This document shows, piece by piece, positions 1 to 13,200 of a stretch of 64,000 nt of DNA (position 1 is its first letter; every line of letters starts with the position of its first letter). Position numbers and translations under genes: made by a program. Origin of the DNA: Rhipicephalus microplus (Eukaryota; Arthropoda; Arachnida; Ixodida; Ixodidae); contig NW_027464588.1 in the NCBI RefSeq assembly GCF_043290135.1, forward strand, positions 3,175,501 to 3,239,500, in the 5' to 3' direction. Below the pieces are notes generated by a model. The model saw only the letters and a program-made list of their open reading frames with translations. It did not search any database and was not told the DNA's origin.

Positions 1-204
1 ACCTCTCTGTCTTTTCTTGCCTCTCCTCTTCCTTGCACACTGAAATTCAATTTCACAAGCAGCCAACTGCATGACAACAAATTCCTTTCCTCATTCGGAG
101 CCAGCAATTTTCATTGTACATCTTTTTTATTTAAACACGCCTTTAGTGCTCGCCGTTTTTCTTCATAATCGTGCACTGACTGGCGGAAATCTTTAGTATC
201 TTGA

Positions 205-395
205 AGAAGTTTGGGAGTAGGGTAAGGTAAAACCCTTCTAAGTAAAGCGTGGGAGGCTGCGATCTCCAAGCCGGACCTCGTCGACCAACGCTTACTCGTC
301 GTGCGGGCCTGGCAAGTGCACATGGTCCAGGCCAGAGTGTTCCTAGTATGAAGGACCCTCCCGCATTCACTTTTTGACGACATAATAAACGTTTT
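205..395 (+). pseudogene. Possible C-terminal fragment of a retroelement polyprotein
   Basis: From about 228 one frame reads AWEAAISKPDLVDQRLLVVR and on to a TGA near 348. The W-E-A-A...D-x-(Q)-R-L...R-A pattern, followed by a short 3' region with AATAAA (about 384), resembles the C-terminal end of non-LTR polyproteins common in tick genomes. This is recognition by resemblance only. Confidence 0.35.
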
Positions 396-1157
396 TCTCT
401 CTGTCTTTCTTGAAAAAGTTATCGAAAGAGCCTGGGCGAGTAAAAATAGTACTCCCAAACAATTGTGAATCTGATTCCAGAACTTTCGTTCCAAGGTATC
501 GTTTCCCAAAGTCTCTACGAGAGGATACCCCGTTTTGCGCTAAATCCTATAGTTCGCTTTTATATGAGTGCATGGTTTTAGTAAAGAAGCTTCGGGTGTA
601 CAAGCGTAACACCCACTACACATATGCAGCGCACGCTCGGTGAGAAATCCGGGATTTCCGTGCGCGTCTGCTCGTGTCAGAGCCTGGCGGAGTAGAGAGA
701 AGTTATTTGTGCACCCCTCACAAAGAACAGCGCTCACGCAGGAAGTTTGTCCAGCCGCGGTGGATGCTGATCACGCAAGCTCTTTCAATTCGAAACGTAC
801 GAGAGGGCGTCAGGTGGACGCAGAGCAAACAGGACGAGACTGTCGACGGCGGCGTGACTGCAGTGCCACCGTCGACGCCAACAACGACACGTGACCCTTT
901 TTTCATTTTTGGCTGTCGTAATTTCTCTCTCTCCATGGCTAGCTTTTATAATGAAACAATGGACAGCTGGTGCCCTAGAATGCGCATGTCAGTGTATGTA
1001 TTGACATCTGTTTAGTGCATATGTGACTACTTTCTAAAAAACAAGAAAATCTGTAAAAAAATAAAAAAATAACAGCATGATTGAAGTTGTGAGCCGAGTT
1101 CAAGGAGCAAGGCGCCCTCGATCGTGTCGGTTGAACACTCAAGACATTCGCCTCTTC
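396..1157. other. Upstream region of the Cys-repeat gene, nothing recognised
   Basis: Several overlapping short frames are open on both strands but none has splice or protein features. A short GC-rich block at about 840-890 and an A-rich tract at 1035-1070 are the only notable compositions. I saw no convincing promoter. Confidence 0.4.
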
Positions 1158-1293
1158 ATGTTCTCGAGGAATGTCATCTTTTGCGCCCTTGCGCTGGTTC
1201 CAATGTACTTGGGCTCTCCGCCTGGTTCCTATGACGAACGGTGTGGGCCCGTATTCAACAGCTACCGACGCTTCGGTGCCAAACATCTCAGCA
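1158..1293 (+). CDS. Exon 1: signal peptide and first Cys
   Basis: ATG at 1158 opens a typical signal peptide: a short basic n-region (MFSRN), a hydrophobic core (VIFCALALVPMYLG) and a likely cleavage site near the SPPG that follows. The mature start contains DERCGPVF. The exon ends with one base of a split codon at a strong donor (A|gtgagt), phase 1. That base plus AA from exon 2 makes Lys. The same frame is open upstream to about 1077, but the hydrophobic core directly after the 1158 ATG decides the start. No convincing TATA box was seen upstream. Confidence 0.75.
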
Positions 1294-4200
1294 GTGAGTG
1301 CGCGCATATTTTATTGGTGGTATCCCTTGACAGGTGCTTATTGTTACTACCAGGCTTAAAGTGAGCCACGTGCATGTTCCACGCCTTCAAGAACGTATGA
1401 TTAACATTGGCGTGCGAAAAAAATGAAAGAAGCAAAACCTAATTTGTTACCAGTTTCGGATTTGCTGCTGTCAACTCATTTCGCATTTGATGGTTTGGAA
1501 GAAAGAAAGACAGGAAGAAATAAAAACAAAGTGAGAAAATAAAAGAATGCTGGCGACAGTCATCTACGATCAAATTAAATCAAACGCCGATACATTTTGC
1601 ATCGGAGTTCGCATACCACTTGAAGCACTTAGTGCCTTCAGGTAGTTTGCGAGGGATTAGACAGTTATAGTTTACCGGGCTTACCGGGATACCAGGCGTA
1701 TCCGCGATAGCAGGATCAAAGTTACCCGTACAGCTTGTCGTACGCGCGCTATCTTTAAGATTAAACGTCACCGTGGTAGTGTACCTATATAGGTGTACGA
1801 AGTGTACGTAAAACATGGCGGCGCTGTTAGACGCCCGCTTCAAAAGGATTTTGGCATAGTTGTTGAAGTATTCACTTTGTTCGCATCAAACGACTGCTTA
1901 AAGTGGCTTCGCTTGCTTTCAGTTAGCTTCGAAGACCGAGTATTACGGAGAAGTTGGCGTAGCTTTTGAGATAGCTTCCTATTTCCAACGTGTCTAGGCT
2001 ATAACTTCAAGATCGATGTAAACAAATCGGCAACACAAATGTTTCACGTTTAGTGCATGGTGCATATTTATTTACCTTTTTATTAATAAAGTAAACTTGT
2101 AATGATGCTTGGCGTGGTGACACAGGCAGGCATTCTCGTTTTCTTTTCGTTTCCACTGTTTTTACTTCTCAACCCTCCAATAGGTGGCGCCACCATGCAA
2201 CCTGGGGCACGTAAACCACGTAAACGTTATCCCACTAAACTATAAAACGCTGTCCACAACGAACGTTTGCTGCACGGTAACGCCGTTCTCTTAACCTTCG
2301 CTATCAGGCTAATGGTAAGCTAAAACTGTCAATTATTGGTCGGCTGCCAGCTCGTAATAGGAGCCCGCACCACTAGACGCCAATAGGTAAAAAAAAACTA
2401 AACAAAAAACGAGTGTCCCACAATCACCGTTGTGGCAACAGTCGGCGCTGACTGGCACTCCCACGTTTCATCCACATACATAGCCCATAAAGAGTATGGG
2501 GGGATAGCCGCTGTGGTAGCTCAATCGGTAGAGCATAGGACACGTTATTTGAAGGTCGCTGGTTCGGTACGCGCTTACTGTAACTTACCTTTTCATCCAC
2601 TTTTCGTTCTTCACATTTAAGTTGCAATTACTTCTAATATTATCCTCTATGCTTTCTTGGGCATAATTGTGCGTCAGCTCTCAATAATAATGTCTCTAAC
2701 AAAGAAAACTAGCCCTTCAGTTTACCCTTCTTTTCGCTATTGATCAGGGTGGTAACACATTAATAAAAAATGAGTCCTTTCTTATATAAAGCCATACCTG
2801 CACATAACTTTTTAAGGTGTAAAAACGTTACTCCCACCTAGACAACGTGAGTGGGGTTGTGTGTATGCATAACGCGGTACAAGTACTAGAGATAGCGCAG
2901 AGCTGATCAGGCAAGGTGGTTGTCACATAGATTTCACAAGTGAACTTGTTTACAACCAGTATACAGATAATATAATTACTAGGTGCATTACACACCTGTT
3001 GTGAAAAGCAAGTAGGATGGGGCACTTGGTGCGAAAGGTAACTGTACCATGTCTGAGAAAGTAGCTCATTGTACCATGCCTGCCAGCTGCCTCATGGTGG
3101 TGACCCTCAAATTGGCGTCAGCAGTTAGCGTTGGTTAAACACGATATTGTTAAATAAATTCAGCAAAATTCAAGACAATGCCTTTAACAGCACATACAAC
3201 GGCGCGTTGAAGGCTTGCAAAGAAGATGTAAGCATACAGCCTGACTGAGCAAGCAAGGGTAACGAGAGTCGTCGCGGAGTGATGACGGCTAAATGATTGT
3301 TAGTGTTGGAAAATGTGGTATATTAAAAATAACAAACATTGCTAGGTTGTTCAAGGTTAAATTCTGTATGGTGTTGACTGAATGTGGATTTTATGTCATG
3401 TTGAAGTAGTGAGGCTGAATGCGCATGTTACTGATTTAGAATGTCCTTTTGTTCTTCCGCATTCAGAAATGTCCACCGGCGCAAAGGAAGCAATCATGAA
3501 GTGCCGAAACATAACGGAAAGTGCGGCACTACAGGTGGGTCGACTGCAGTGCATCGAAGGCTGAATGTCTCATGTCATGAGTTTTTGTACTTTATTTATT
3601 ACACACTGTTGGCCCGAGGCATAGCAGTAAACTAAGAAATAAAAAAAATAAACGCCTAATCCTCTAATATTCGCAATTGTCGCAGACTAATGCGAAATAC
3701 TGTCCGACGCTATCAAATCAGACGCATTAGAGTGTGTGCTGCGTCAGTGTGCTCCCATATAGCCTTGAATAAGCTATCTTGATAATAAACTAAGCTAGCA
3801 GAGACAACTTTAGTTAATTTTACAAAACGTACGATAACTTTATTGGTTGTACTACAGCTGATGGGAAATATCAGCTCATGGACCTGTTAGCCAAGAAAGA
3901 AAAAAACACACTATGCGTTCACTGCAAGGCGCGCGTGTGCTGCATGTTCTAAGCCCGAAGCATTACAGGCTTGGTGTGCATTACGCGATGAAGTCGTAAA
4001 TGTAGATGCGTCCGTACCTATGCTTCCGGGTCTAGTCCCATATACTCCCCATCAGAATGCATGCTGTGATCAGTGTGAATGATTGGAGTGGTTGGTGCAT
4101 AGTGACCGAACAATAGAACAGCGCTAAAGAAGATACGTGTCTTCTTCTCGTCCCATCTTTAGCACTGTTTTATTTTTCGTTTACTCCAATCAGCTCTATC

Positions 4201-7200
4201 TGTATGCAGTGAGTACATCAAGAATAAATAGTGGAAAGAGAAATATTATTAAAGCTACACTGATTGAAATGATTGTGCGTACCAGGCTGATTTCTTTAAA
4301 GACGCACAATCGAGAGCCTAATTTCAATTGTTTCACAATTTATTTCTTTTTTTAAAAGTGCGGACGTTCACATTTGCAACGCAAAAGGAAATGAATGTGA
4401 GATACATCAGTTTGCCGAAGAAGAATAGTGAACTGAACTTGCGTTTACATTTACGAAATAGTAATAATAATAACAAAATAAAAATGACCTCTTGGTAGAA
4501 AATGTTCTTGTCCCACAAAAGTACGTAAGAAACAAAAAAGTATCCACACTCACAGTGGAGTTACTGTTATCTAAGGTCGTAAACTAAACAGAAAATGCTC
4601 TAACGAATGAGGTTTTTTTTTGAAGATTTGTATTCAGCCTCGAACCAGTGCCGTGATTCTGTTCGCTTCTTAAAGTAGTCGGATACTCAAGGTGAAATAA
4701 TGGATTTCTATTAAACTAGCATTTTTCGCTGTTCTAATCACAAAAGTGATGCTAAACTTCAAATTGATTCTACGTATGGCACTGAGCAACCGCTTGTTGA
4801 AAAAAGGGAATTTTTTTCTGCGCGAAAAAGCATTCATGATCGAGCCGTAATGATCTGAACCTTTCAGAGCTATGCTTCAGTTTCGAAACCTCTTTTAGCT
4901 TTTACGCTTATTCTCTTCTTTGTGACTTCCTTCCTTCACTTTCAAAACTTTATTCGTGATGTTGCTTCTTGCGCTTTACTATTATTGTTTAATTGAAAAC
5001 CAGACTTCAGGAAATGCCCCCCCCCCCGCCCTGAGTGGAAAGGACAGTCGAATTGAACTTGTCATCACACCTATCTTACTTACAATTATAATTTAACGTC
5101 GCGAAAAGATGCGACTTAGTCTTCGTTCCCACATTTTTTATTAGCATATGAAATAAACATGCATATATGGGACCTCTACATCACTACGTCAATATATATG
5201 TGCCGCAGTCTTTAGTCCGCGTGCGTTAAAATGGACATTTTCGAATTCTTTAATAAACGCGGCAAACTATGTGTACGCACAAGTGAATGTCGCGTAATTG
5301 GGTATGGTTTGAGAATGTTTATTTGCTATTTTGTCTTTAATATTCCTATTTATTGAACGAAGGAGAAGCGTTGTATTCAACGTCAAGCGAAAGCCAAGTA
5401 AAGACGCCCTTGGCTGAATTCTGAACTGCCACCATATACGGGGTAACCAGTGAACGGTTGTGCAGTGCGAGCACTCGTTTTTAGGGGCGAAGCTCTTTAT
5501 AGCGGCACCCGTTCGTCCCTCGTAGCTGTTGTATTATGTATTAAGTATAACATTTTGACCTCCATGGTGGTGCCTGTGAGGGATTTGTTATGTGCGTTGT
5601 TGAACAATAAAGAAAAGTGCTCATTGTAGATGCCAATGGCTGCTAATGGGGAATGAGAGACAGGGGCATTCGGATTTTAGTTAACGCGCACGCTGTGATC
5701 CCCAGTAGCAGCCATTGGCATGTACACTGAGCACTATCTAACAAGGAAGGGTTGCTACACGTTATACTCGCTGTGTGTAACTTCCTTAGTTTTAGGAAGG
5801 TTTAGCGTGTGTTGAGCCGCAGTGCCATGAATACAATGAACTAGTATATACCATGAATGAACTCGAGGTGGTTAAAGGTGGGAAGTAGATACGAAGCGCA
5901 AGACATGAGAAAGTAAAAACCGAATTCTTCCGTCTCTCATTTCCCATTAGCAGCCATTGGCATGTACATTGAGCACTATAGATCTGACAGGAAAAGGTTG
6001 CTACGTTATACTCGCTGGGCGTAACTTCCTTGGTTTTAGAAAGGTTTAGCGAGCGTTGTTCCGCAATGCCATAAATACAGTGAACTAGTATATACCATGA
6101 ACTCGAGGTGGTTAAAGGTGGGAAGTAGGCCCGAAGCGCAAGCCGTAAGAAAGTGTGCGTGTGCCACCTCTCGTTGGAATGTCCACTGGATGGCATGGCT
6201 TCTATATGGGGAATATATGATGAAAAGATGCGAGATGGTGGTACTTGGAGTGTTGAATAGATGGACGAACGGATACACAGACAGATGCATAGATGGACGC
6301 ATGAAGGGACGCAGGCGCGGTTGTATGGACGAACGCAGGGACGGACACACGAACAGACGAACGCACGGACGGGCGAATGGACGCGTGGACGGTCACACAG
6401 ACGGACGCATGGACGGACAGAAGAAAGGACGAATGAACGGACGAATGCTTCGCCTTACTCTCCATCATTCACTCCGTGGATATGCTGCCATTTTTTTTAT
6501 TAGCAGACGCTGCCTGCGTCGGCCTTGCGAGGCAAGAGAGGGAAGGGGAGCGACAGTTTGGTGGGCGTCTTCCTGGGCCTGCACGAGAAGCGAGCATGCG
6601 CAGTGGGTGTGTGGACGGTGCCGACGGCGAAGCGCGACATTGTGCAACTAAGAAATGCTCCACATTTATAAACGGTGCTTAAATTTAGCTGTCAAACACC
6701 AACAGACATTGAATGAGGTCTATTATAACAATGTAAAGTACACACTCAACTACTTCTGTGAGAATACGTTTTACTTTCGTGTTATACCGATTGCTAAGAT
6801 GAAAGAATGAAATATCTTTCTTGTTCTTGCAGCTACACTACGATCCTATATGCATGCGCAGGGGGCCGGTTCAGGGAGGGTACATGGCGAAGGTACAGCA
6901 CCCCTCTCCCTATTAAGTCAGAGCATGGGGCTGACTTTGCGCCCCCCCCCCCCCCCTGTCGCCCCTCACCTTTGTTCTTCCTTGTGAATGCCTATGACTA
7001 TGATGCGGTCTTACCACACATTACAATAAAATAGAATGTGACTGAATATATTACCTCGTTTCCTGTTTTTTCAGCTAAGATGACGGAGTAAAGTGGCGTC
7101 TCTCTACAGTTATCGTTGCATTATCGTTATATTTGCCGCGTCTAAAGATACTCGGCCTTACATTTGATACGCGCAGAGAGATGCTGAGTTCGAGCAGCGG

Positions 7201-10200
7201 CGACGTCTGTGCATTGGCCTCTTCTTCCCGACAGTGCCTGAAGAAAACCTGGAGGAACACCTGTGCCGGTTCACGAGAATGGACGACATCGACGACGTGC
7301 AAAAGCTACGCAACGTGAGGGTTTTATCGACAAGCAGCCACTTGCTTCCGAAAAAGCAGAAGGCTGCAAAAAGCCATCATTTTTATAGCGTAAATGCGAA
7401 AGGATACCCCGAATAAAAAAGAACACAGAGTCTACTGATGTTTCCGCACTAGTTATGAGAGCCTTGTTCGCAAATCTGGTGTGAGAAAAATGCTCCCGTA
7501 TGTGGTGCGGAAATGTAAGTTTGTGTTGTGTTCTTTTTTATTGCGAAGCAGCTCTTCGACTAGCCGGTGTAACGCTGTCCCTCCGTCCTTCGCAGTGCGC
7601 GTGCGTTGACATCACTCTCTCCCTAGCCTGTCACCACTCGCCGCGTGTCATTTCGCTCCCTTCACCCTCTCCACCACTCCCAACTGTCGAGTTCACATAG
7701 AGTTAAACACTCTTTCAGCTCGTTTATCTGCCATTAAACTTACACGAAACCCAACCCACATCCCGTGTCTTTGCGTGTCAAAGAAACGTTTACTCGAGTA
7801 AAAGCTAGACCGAGTTTTGCTTTGAACTGTTCTTCCGCCCCAGCATTGACGCCTGTTTCGGCCGGGTCCACGGCATGCGCACCACTGCTGCTTCGCATTG
7901 CAATATGGTTCCCTTCGGGAAAATGGTCCATATATTTTTGTCGCAGCATTCTATCGTGTTTACACTATGAATTTCCCGGGCTAGATAGAGTGTGTTCAAA
8001 CTTATGATTTCAGGCATAATTTTTGACCAAATACGGAGATTTGCAAGCAATGCGCTTTGCTTCTAGCTGACAAAATGACGCTGCCAACTTCTGCCAACAA
8101 CGACTGTTAAAGATGTTAGTGTTTACAAACGTGTGCTAGAACTGTCGTCGTCACGAAAGGTCACGTGCCAAAAATATTCCATAAATCTCGCTTGTCATCG
8201 CTGGTTCAATAAAGTTAAAAAAAGGCAGCTGACTGGCGGCAAACACCGATTAGGATTTCTATACAAACGCAACTAGTAACTGAGAAAAACTTTGAAAAAC
8301 CCACAGCATTAACACAGGAATAAACACCGAAGGCCGCTCGTGTCAGCTTTGTTGAAGCTTTTGTTCGAAGTGCGTCAACGGCACGCACAACGAGAGAATA
8401 CTACAGGAACAGAGAAAGACAACGGTGGCCCTGACGGGACCACAATACGGTAGAAACCCCACGCGAACGACGACGCGCCCTTAGCCTTACGGGAGATACG
8501 AACACTCAGTTTCAACACCAGTTTCTGTTCCTGGTGTTTAGGCATCCGTATCGTGTCTGTGACTGCCCTTGATTTAGTGAAATCTCGCTGCGCTAAAAGC
8601 AACCCAAAAACAACCCATAGCTTTGGCCAAAAGTTAAGCACAATCTCAAAGCCACCAGATTAGACTGCAGAATCTCAAAACTTCGCAGTGTCAAGCCTTC
8701 TGTGACTTTGCATGCGAGCTTCGCCATTCGTTTTTCATCAGTAGAGCTTGGTTCAGCATAATGTGAATTAGCTTGATGCGTCAATCTTAGAAAGTTTAAT
8801 TAATGAACGAAGGACAGTGCTGTTTACCTCCAATCAGATGCGTTTAAACTGATATTTACGGTCATCATACGTGAGGTACTCACGGTAGTACTGAACACTT
8901 GTTGACTGACTATATTTGTTACAATTCTCATCTCTTAATATTATTATTAACTATTATCGTTAATATGGTGCAGATAACAGCTTGCATCAAGAAAGGTCAC
9001 GAGAATTTTGGGAAGGTGAGTGCTTCTTGCTCATTATGCACTGAAAAATTATTGCTGTAAAATGGTATTGAGCCTATCACATTTGAAAAATAACTCCTGA
9101 ATTTTCGATTGAGTGATTTATGCGCTGTTAGCTCCCATAAAATCTTACCTGAAAAGTCCTTACCCTTAGAACATTGAAGAAACTGCTGATACACTGAACG
9201 ATATTTTATCCTGCAGCTAGCACAGTTTGATCACTCGTCACCCTTTTAGCTAGTAGCAAGCGAAAAAACTGTCAAAATCTATGAAACCGATTCTAAGCTT
9301 CCATTTTCACTTTCATTAATGGGACTGCAAGTTAGAAATAGATGATAAAACGCACATAATTGAAATATAAAAAGCAGGTCATTCAGTCTCATTTATTTTG
9401 GCAAATGATCACTTGTACACAAACTATGTGCATGATTGGAAAGCTTTCGCTCTATTCCTTAGAATTAACTGCTTATTCTGTCATTCCGGCGCCGCAGGAG
9501 GCGCCGCGCGGCTTTTCTCCGAACCTAGCACACAGCGATAAGACTGCGACGCAGTTTGGTCTCGCGGTATTCATAAGCACTGATTCGTTTTCATCCAAGC
9601 ATTTATGCGTCTCTTTAGCAAAAGAAAGTGTGGACTGCAGTGAAACTAGAGGGCCTGATGAGCTTTGCTGCCTGAGACGCGCACCTCAGCACCATCTTGT
9701 CCGCCATATTAAGTTACCGTCACGCCACCTATAGTCACTGGAATGATGTAGTCTGATCCCCTCTAACGGCGAAGCGCGTGCTTACCAAGACGCGTGGTAG
9801 AATCGCCCAGGTATACACACGTACAACGCCGCACGAGGAGAATAAATAATGGCTACCTATACAGTGTTTCTCGATGGGGGAAAAGAGACCCGTCACCGTC
9901 CGGCAACATCAATTTGATAATATTAGCGTTGTACCAATGCTAGTCTTATTTCTAGCGTATGTAGCAATCGCCTAACGAGGTTATACCTAACACTGCAGTG
10001 CACATGACTAATTTAGAAGTCACGCTTTTTGTCATACCTGTTTTAACAAACTGCTCAGCGAGACGGGACAAAAACAAGGAAGATATTGTCGAGTGACAAC
10101 ACAAATTCAATTTATTGGGCATGCGTAGAAATCTTGAATGAATAACCTGTCTATGGGTCCTGTCCTGATGCCCAAGTTTTGAGAAGACGCTTCCGCACTA

Positions 10201-13200
10201 ACCTGCCCTATTTTAAACGCTTAATGCCCTTCCTGCACGAATTTCCTCGCAGGACGACCGCCAGGTGCTGGAGCTGCGAGCGTCGCGAATCGAGTGCATG
10301 CAGAAGTTCTTCGACGATGCCCCTCGTGGCATCCGGGACAGAAAGTACGCGAACCTGGTGAAGAGAGTGCGCTCGCTCGCTGACGACGTCATGGACACCA
10401 ACCGCCAGGCGAGTGCTGCCTATACCTTGTGGCCCTAGAATGAAGAACCTTATTGCGTGATAACCACAGCGTCTCGGTAGGGGCCAAACGGCTAACTTAA
10501 GAGGGGTGGGGAGAGGAGTACGGAAGAAAAATGTACAAAACTGAAAAAAAAAACATGTTTATATCTGGCACATTTTTCACAAGGTTGCAATTCACAAACA
10601 TAGGTTACATGCAACACATCATCTAAGGTCAAAACTTCCATGCTGGCCTTCTGATAACAACTGACAATTGGAGGGGATGTATTTACGTCCTACCTGGGGC
10701 TGCAGAGTACGGCCCCACGGGCCGCATGCGGCCCACGTGTCGCGAATGGCCGACCACTGCTGTAAACCAATCTAAGTGATAGCGAGGAGGTAAACTTGGC
10801 CGTTATCGAATATTACGCAAAGTACACTCTACCGATTTGCCAGACGGTAATAATTCATTGTCGCACGACCAAATGGGAAGAGAAGAGGAGAAGTTTTCAG
10901 CTTTTTTTGCAGTGACACGACAGCTATGATAGACACAGCGACAAACAACGTTTGTATAAAATAAAACAGCTCTGTTACTAAGAACTGTTTTTTTTCTTTC
11001 TCGTTCCAGATCATAGTCTGCATGCGACATTATGACGCTCCGGAGGAGGTGAGTTCTTTTTTTCGTTAATAATGGCTAACGACAATACGCACCTGACGTT
11101 GTTATACTACAAGACAGTTCTCGAAATTTCATATTGAACGAGATGAAAAATATGAGAACTACATTTTAAACTCTGAATGACAGAAGCATTGGACGAATGC
11201 GAGTGAGGGTAGGGCAGTTATTGCCATTTTTTTAGTTAGAACACTAAAAAAAATTGTTGTTGCTATGGAGAGCCTATACACTATGATACATCTGAAAATA
11301 ATGTAGAATTCCTCGCTGAATGAACCTCTGTCGCTATCTCAGAATTACGGTAACATCGTAAGCCCTTTACGACGAGTTCACCAGTTTGAAGCTTGATGTG
11401 GCTGCCTCATTTCGATGGTGCTGATTGCATCACTGCACTTGTGGCATGTATTGCATACACGCGGCCGAGCTACAGATAACTAGGACTATTCTGGAGTTTC
11501 TGCTGGGCGGCCTCATCAAATTTCGGATTCAGCATATAAGACACCATGGTTTCAATAGGGGCAGCGGTTAATGTTAGGCATGCTACTCAAACAACAGCGG
11601 AAATGAGAGAATGGTAACTGTGTCTTCGCTTTCTTCTTCCAGTCTTTTGCGTTGTCCTTAAAGAACTATACATTTCAACCACCTCATCCACTCTGCCACG
11701 CTCGATCATTGCTAGAAAAAAAAAGATGGCACTATCACTATGAAATAGGAGACGCAGTACGTTTCCGTACACTCTTCCTCCTCCTCCTTCGCTATGTTAT
11801 CTTCAGGAACTGCACGAGAGGAGCAAGTCGAGAGATTTCTGCATGAAGCGGCTGCTGCCGGGCGTTCCGCAAGAGAGGCTGGAGTCTGTCTTCCTGGACA
11901 GCTTGAAGAACAGAAATGCCTACATGGACGACGCGGTCAGTCCTGGCTCTCTAACGAGGCTTTTTAAGGAGAAAGCCTGTAAGGTCTCATACTCGCGGTG
12001 ACCATTCGTTCATCCATGCTCTAGAACGGTACCAAGTGTGGCCTCACCTCCTCACACTCTCTCAGCAGTGACGTGAATGCCAAGAGAGGGTAAAAAAAAA
12101 GACAAGGCATAGTCAGTCGATGGCCTCAGGCTTCCGCCAAACACACTTTAAAATTTACAGAGTGTACTTGAGTTCTTTTACGAACGTTGCTGTTTCTGCA
12201 GCGAAATTGAGTGTTAAGAAGAATCGCAACACTAACGTAAACATGCGGTACGTGCGTTGTCTGTCGTTTTCACTGCACTTCTCAGGTGATCTTGCGGTAG
12301 GCACCGGTCAACTGCTCGCAGCAGCCGTACGAGGACATATTCGTGCATATCAAGAGCCTTATATTGCTTAGTAGTGTGCGTTAATCGTGTGATTCTCACT
12401 TTGGCAATGAATACGCTGGTGGACTTGATAAATCCATAAGCACGTTTACTGCTTATCTCTGGGAGAAGGAACAGGCCACCGGCGTGTTCACGTCCTGAAT
12501 CTTGTTAACAAATGTGTTTGTAATGCATCAAATCGAAACCGGTTTACTCTGAAAAGGGTCCGCTTGCATAACATTGTAATGGTTCGGTACTCTGAAGGGA
12601 ACATAATGTGTGAGCGAAAGTGCGAACGAGCAAAAAGTGAATGAATAAATCTAGCAAGGGATCTCAGTGACAGAACCAGTGCATTGCAGTAAGTTTTCAA
12701 CCGCCACAGTGGTCTAGTCGTTATGGTGCTTGACTGCTGATCTGAAGGTTACGGGGTCGAATTTCAGCCACGGCAGCCACATTTTCAACAGAGGTTAAAG
12801 TGCTTGAGTCTCGTGTACTTGTATTTAAAAACACCTTAAAACATTTCAGGTGTTTCTGGAGGCTTCCACTACGGAGGGCTTCATAACCCTATCGTAGTTT
12901 TGGGACGTTGAAACGCATTAGTTATTACCGTGAGTGCCGCAGAAAGGCTGGCTACGCATCAAAATAAACCTCCTGTACGAAAACTCTACGAAGAAGAGTT
13001 TTTTCATTCTTCTTGTGCTAACTTAAAAGCTCCAACGTAAAGGTCACGCGCATAATCAACGTATACCAGTTGTTCCGGTTATATTGAAATCAAGAGTAAG
13101 GTAATTTGTAAAGAACTTTCACACAAGGCATCCGTCCTAATTTCAGCATCGTCCTCTCTTTTGTATTGCCACAATGTGGCAGATTTTAACGCTAATGCGA

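Noticed and set aside
6097..6651. 184-aa frame rich in Arg, Gly, Asp, Met
   Set aside because: It arises from the GGACG minisatellite, which is open in several frames on both strands.
12701..12780. tRNA gene (A and B boxes)
   Set aside because: No complete cloverleaf; the sequence continues into a conserved SINE body found in about ten places.
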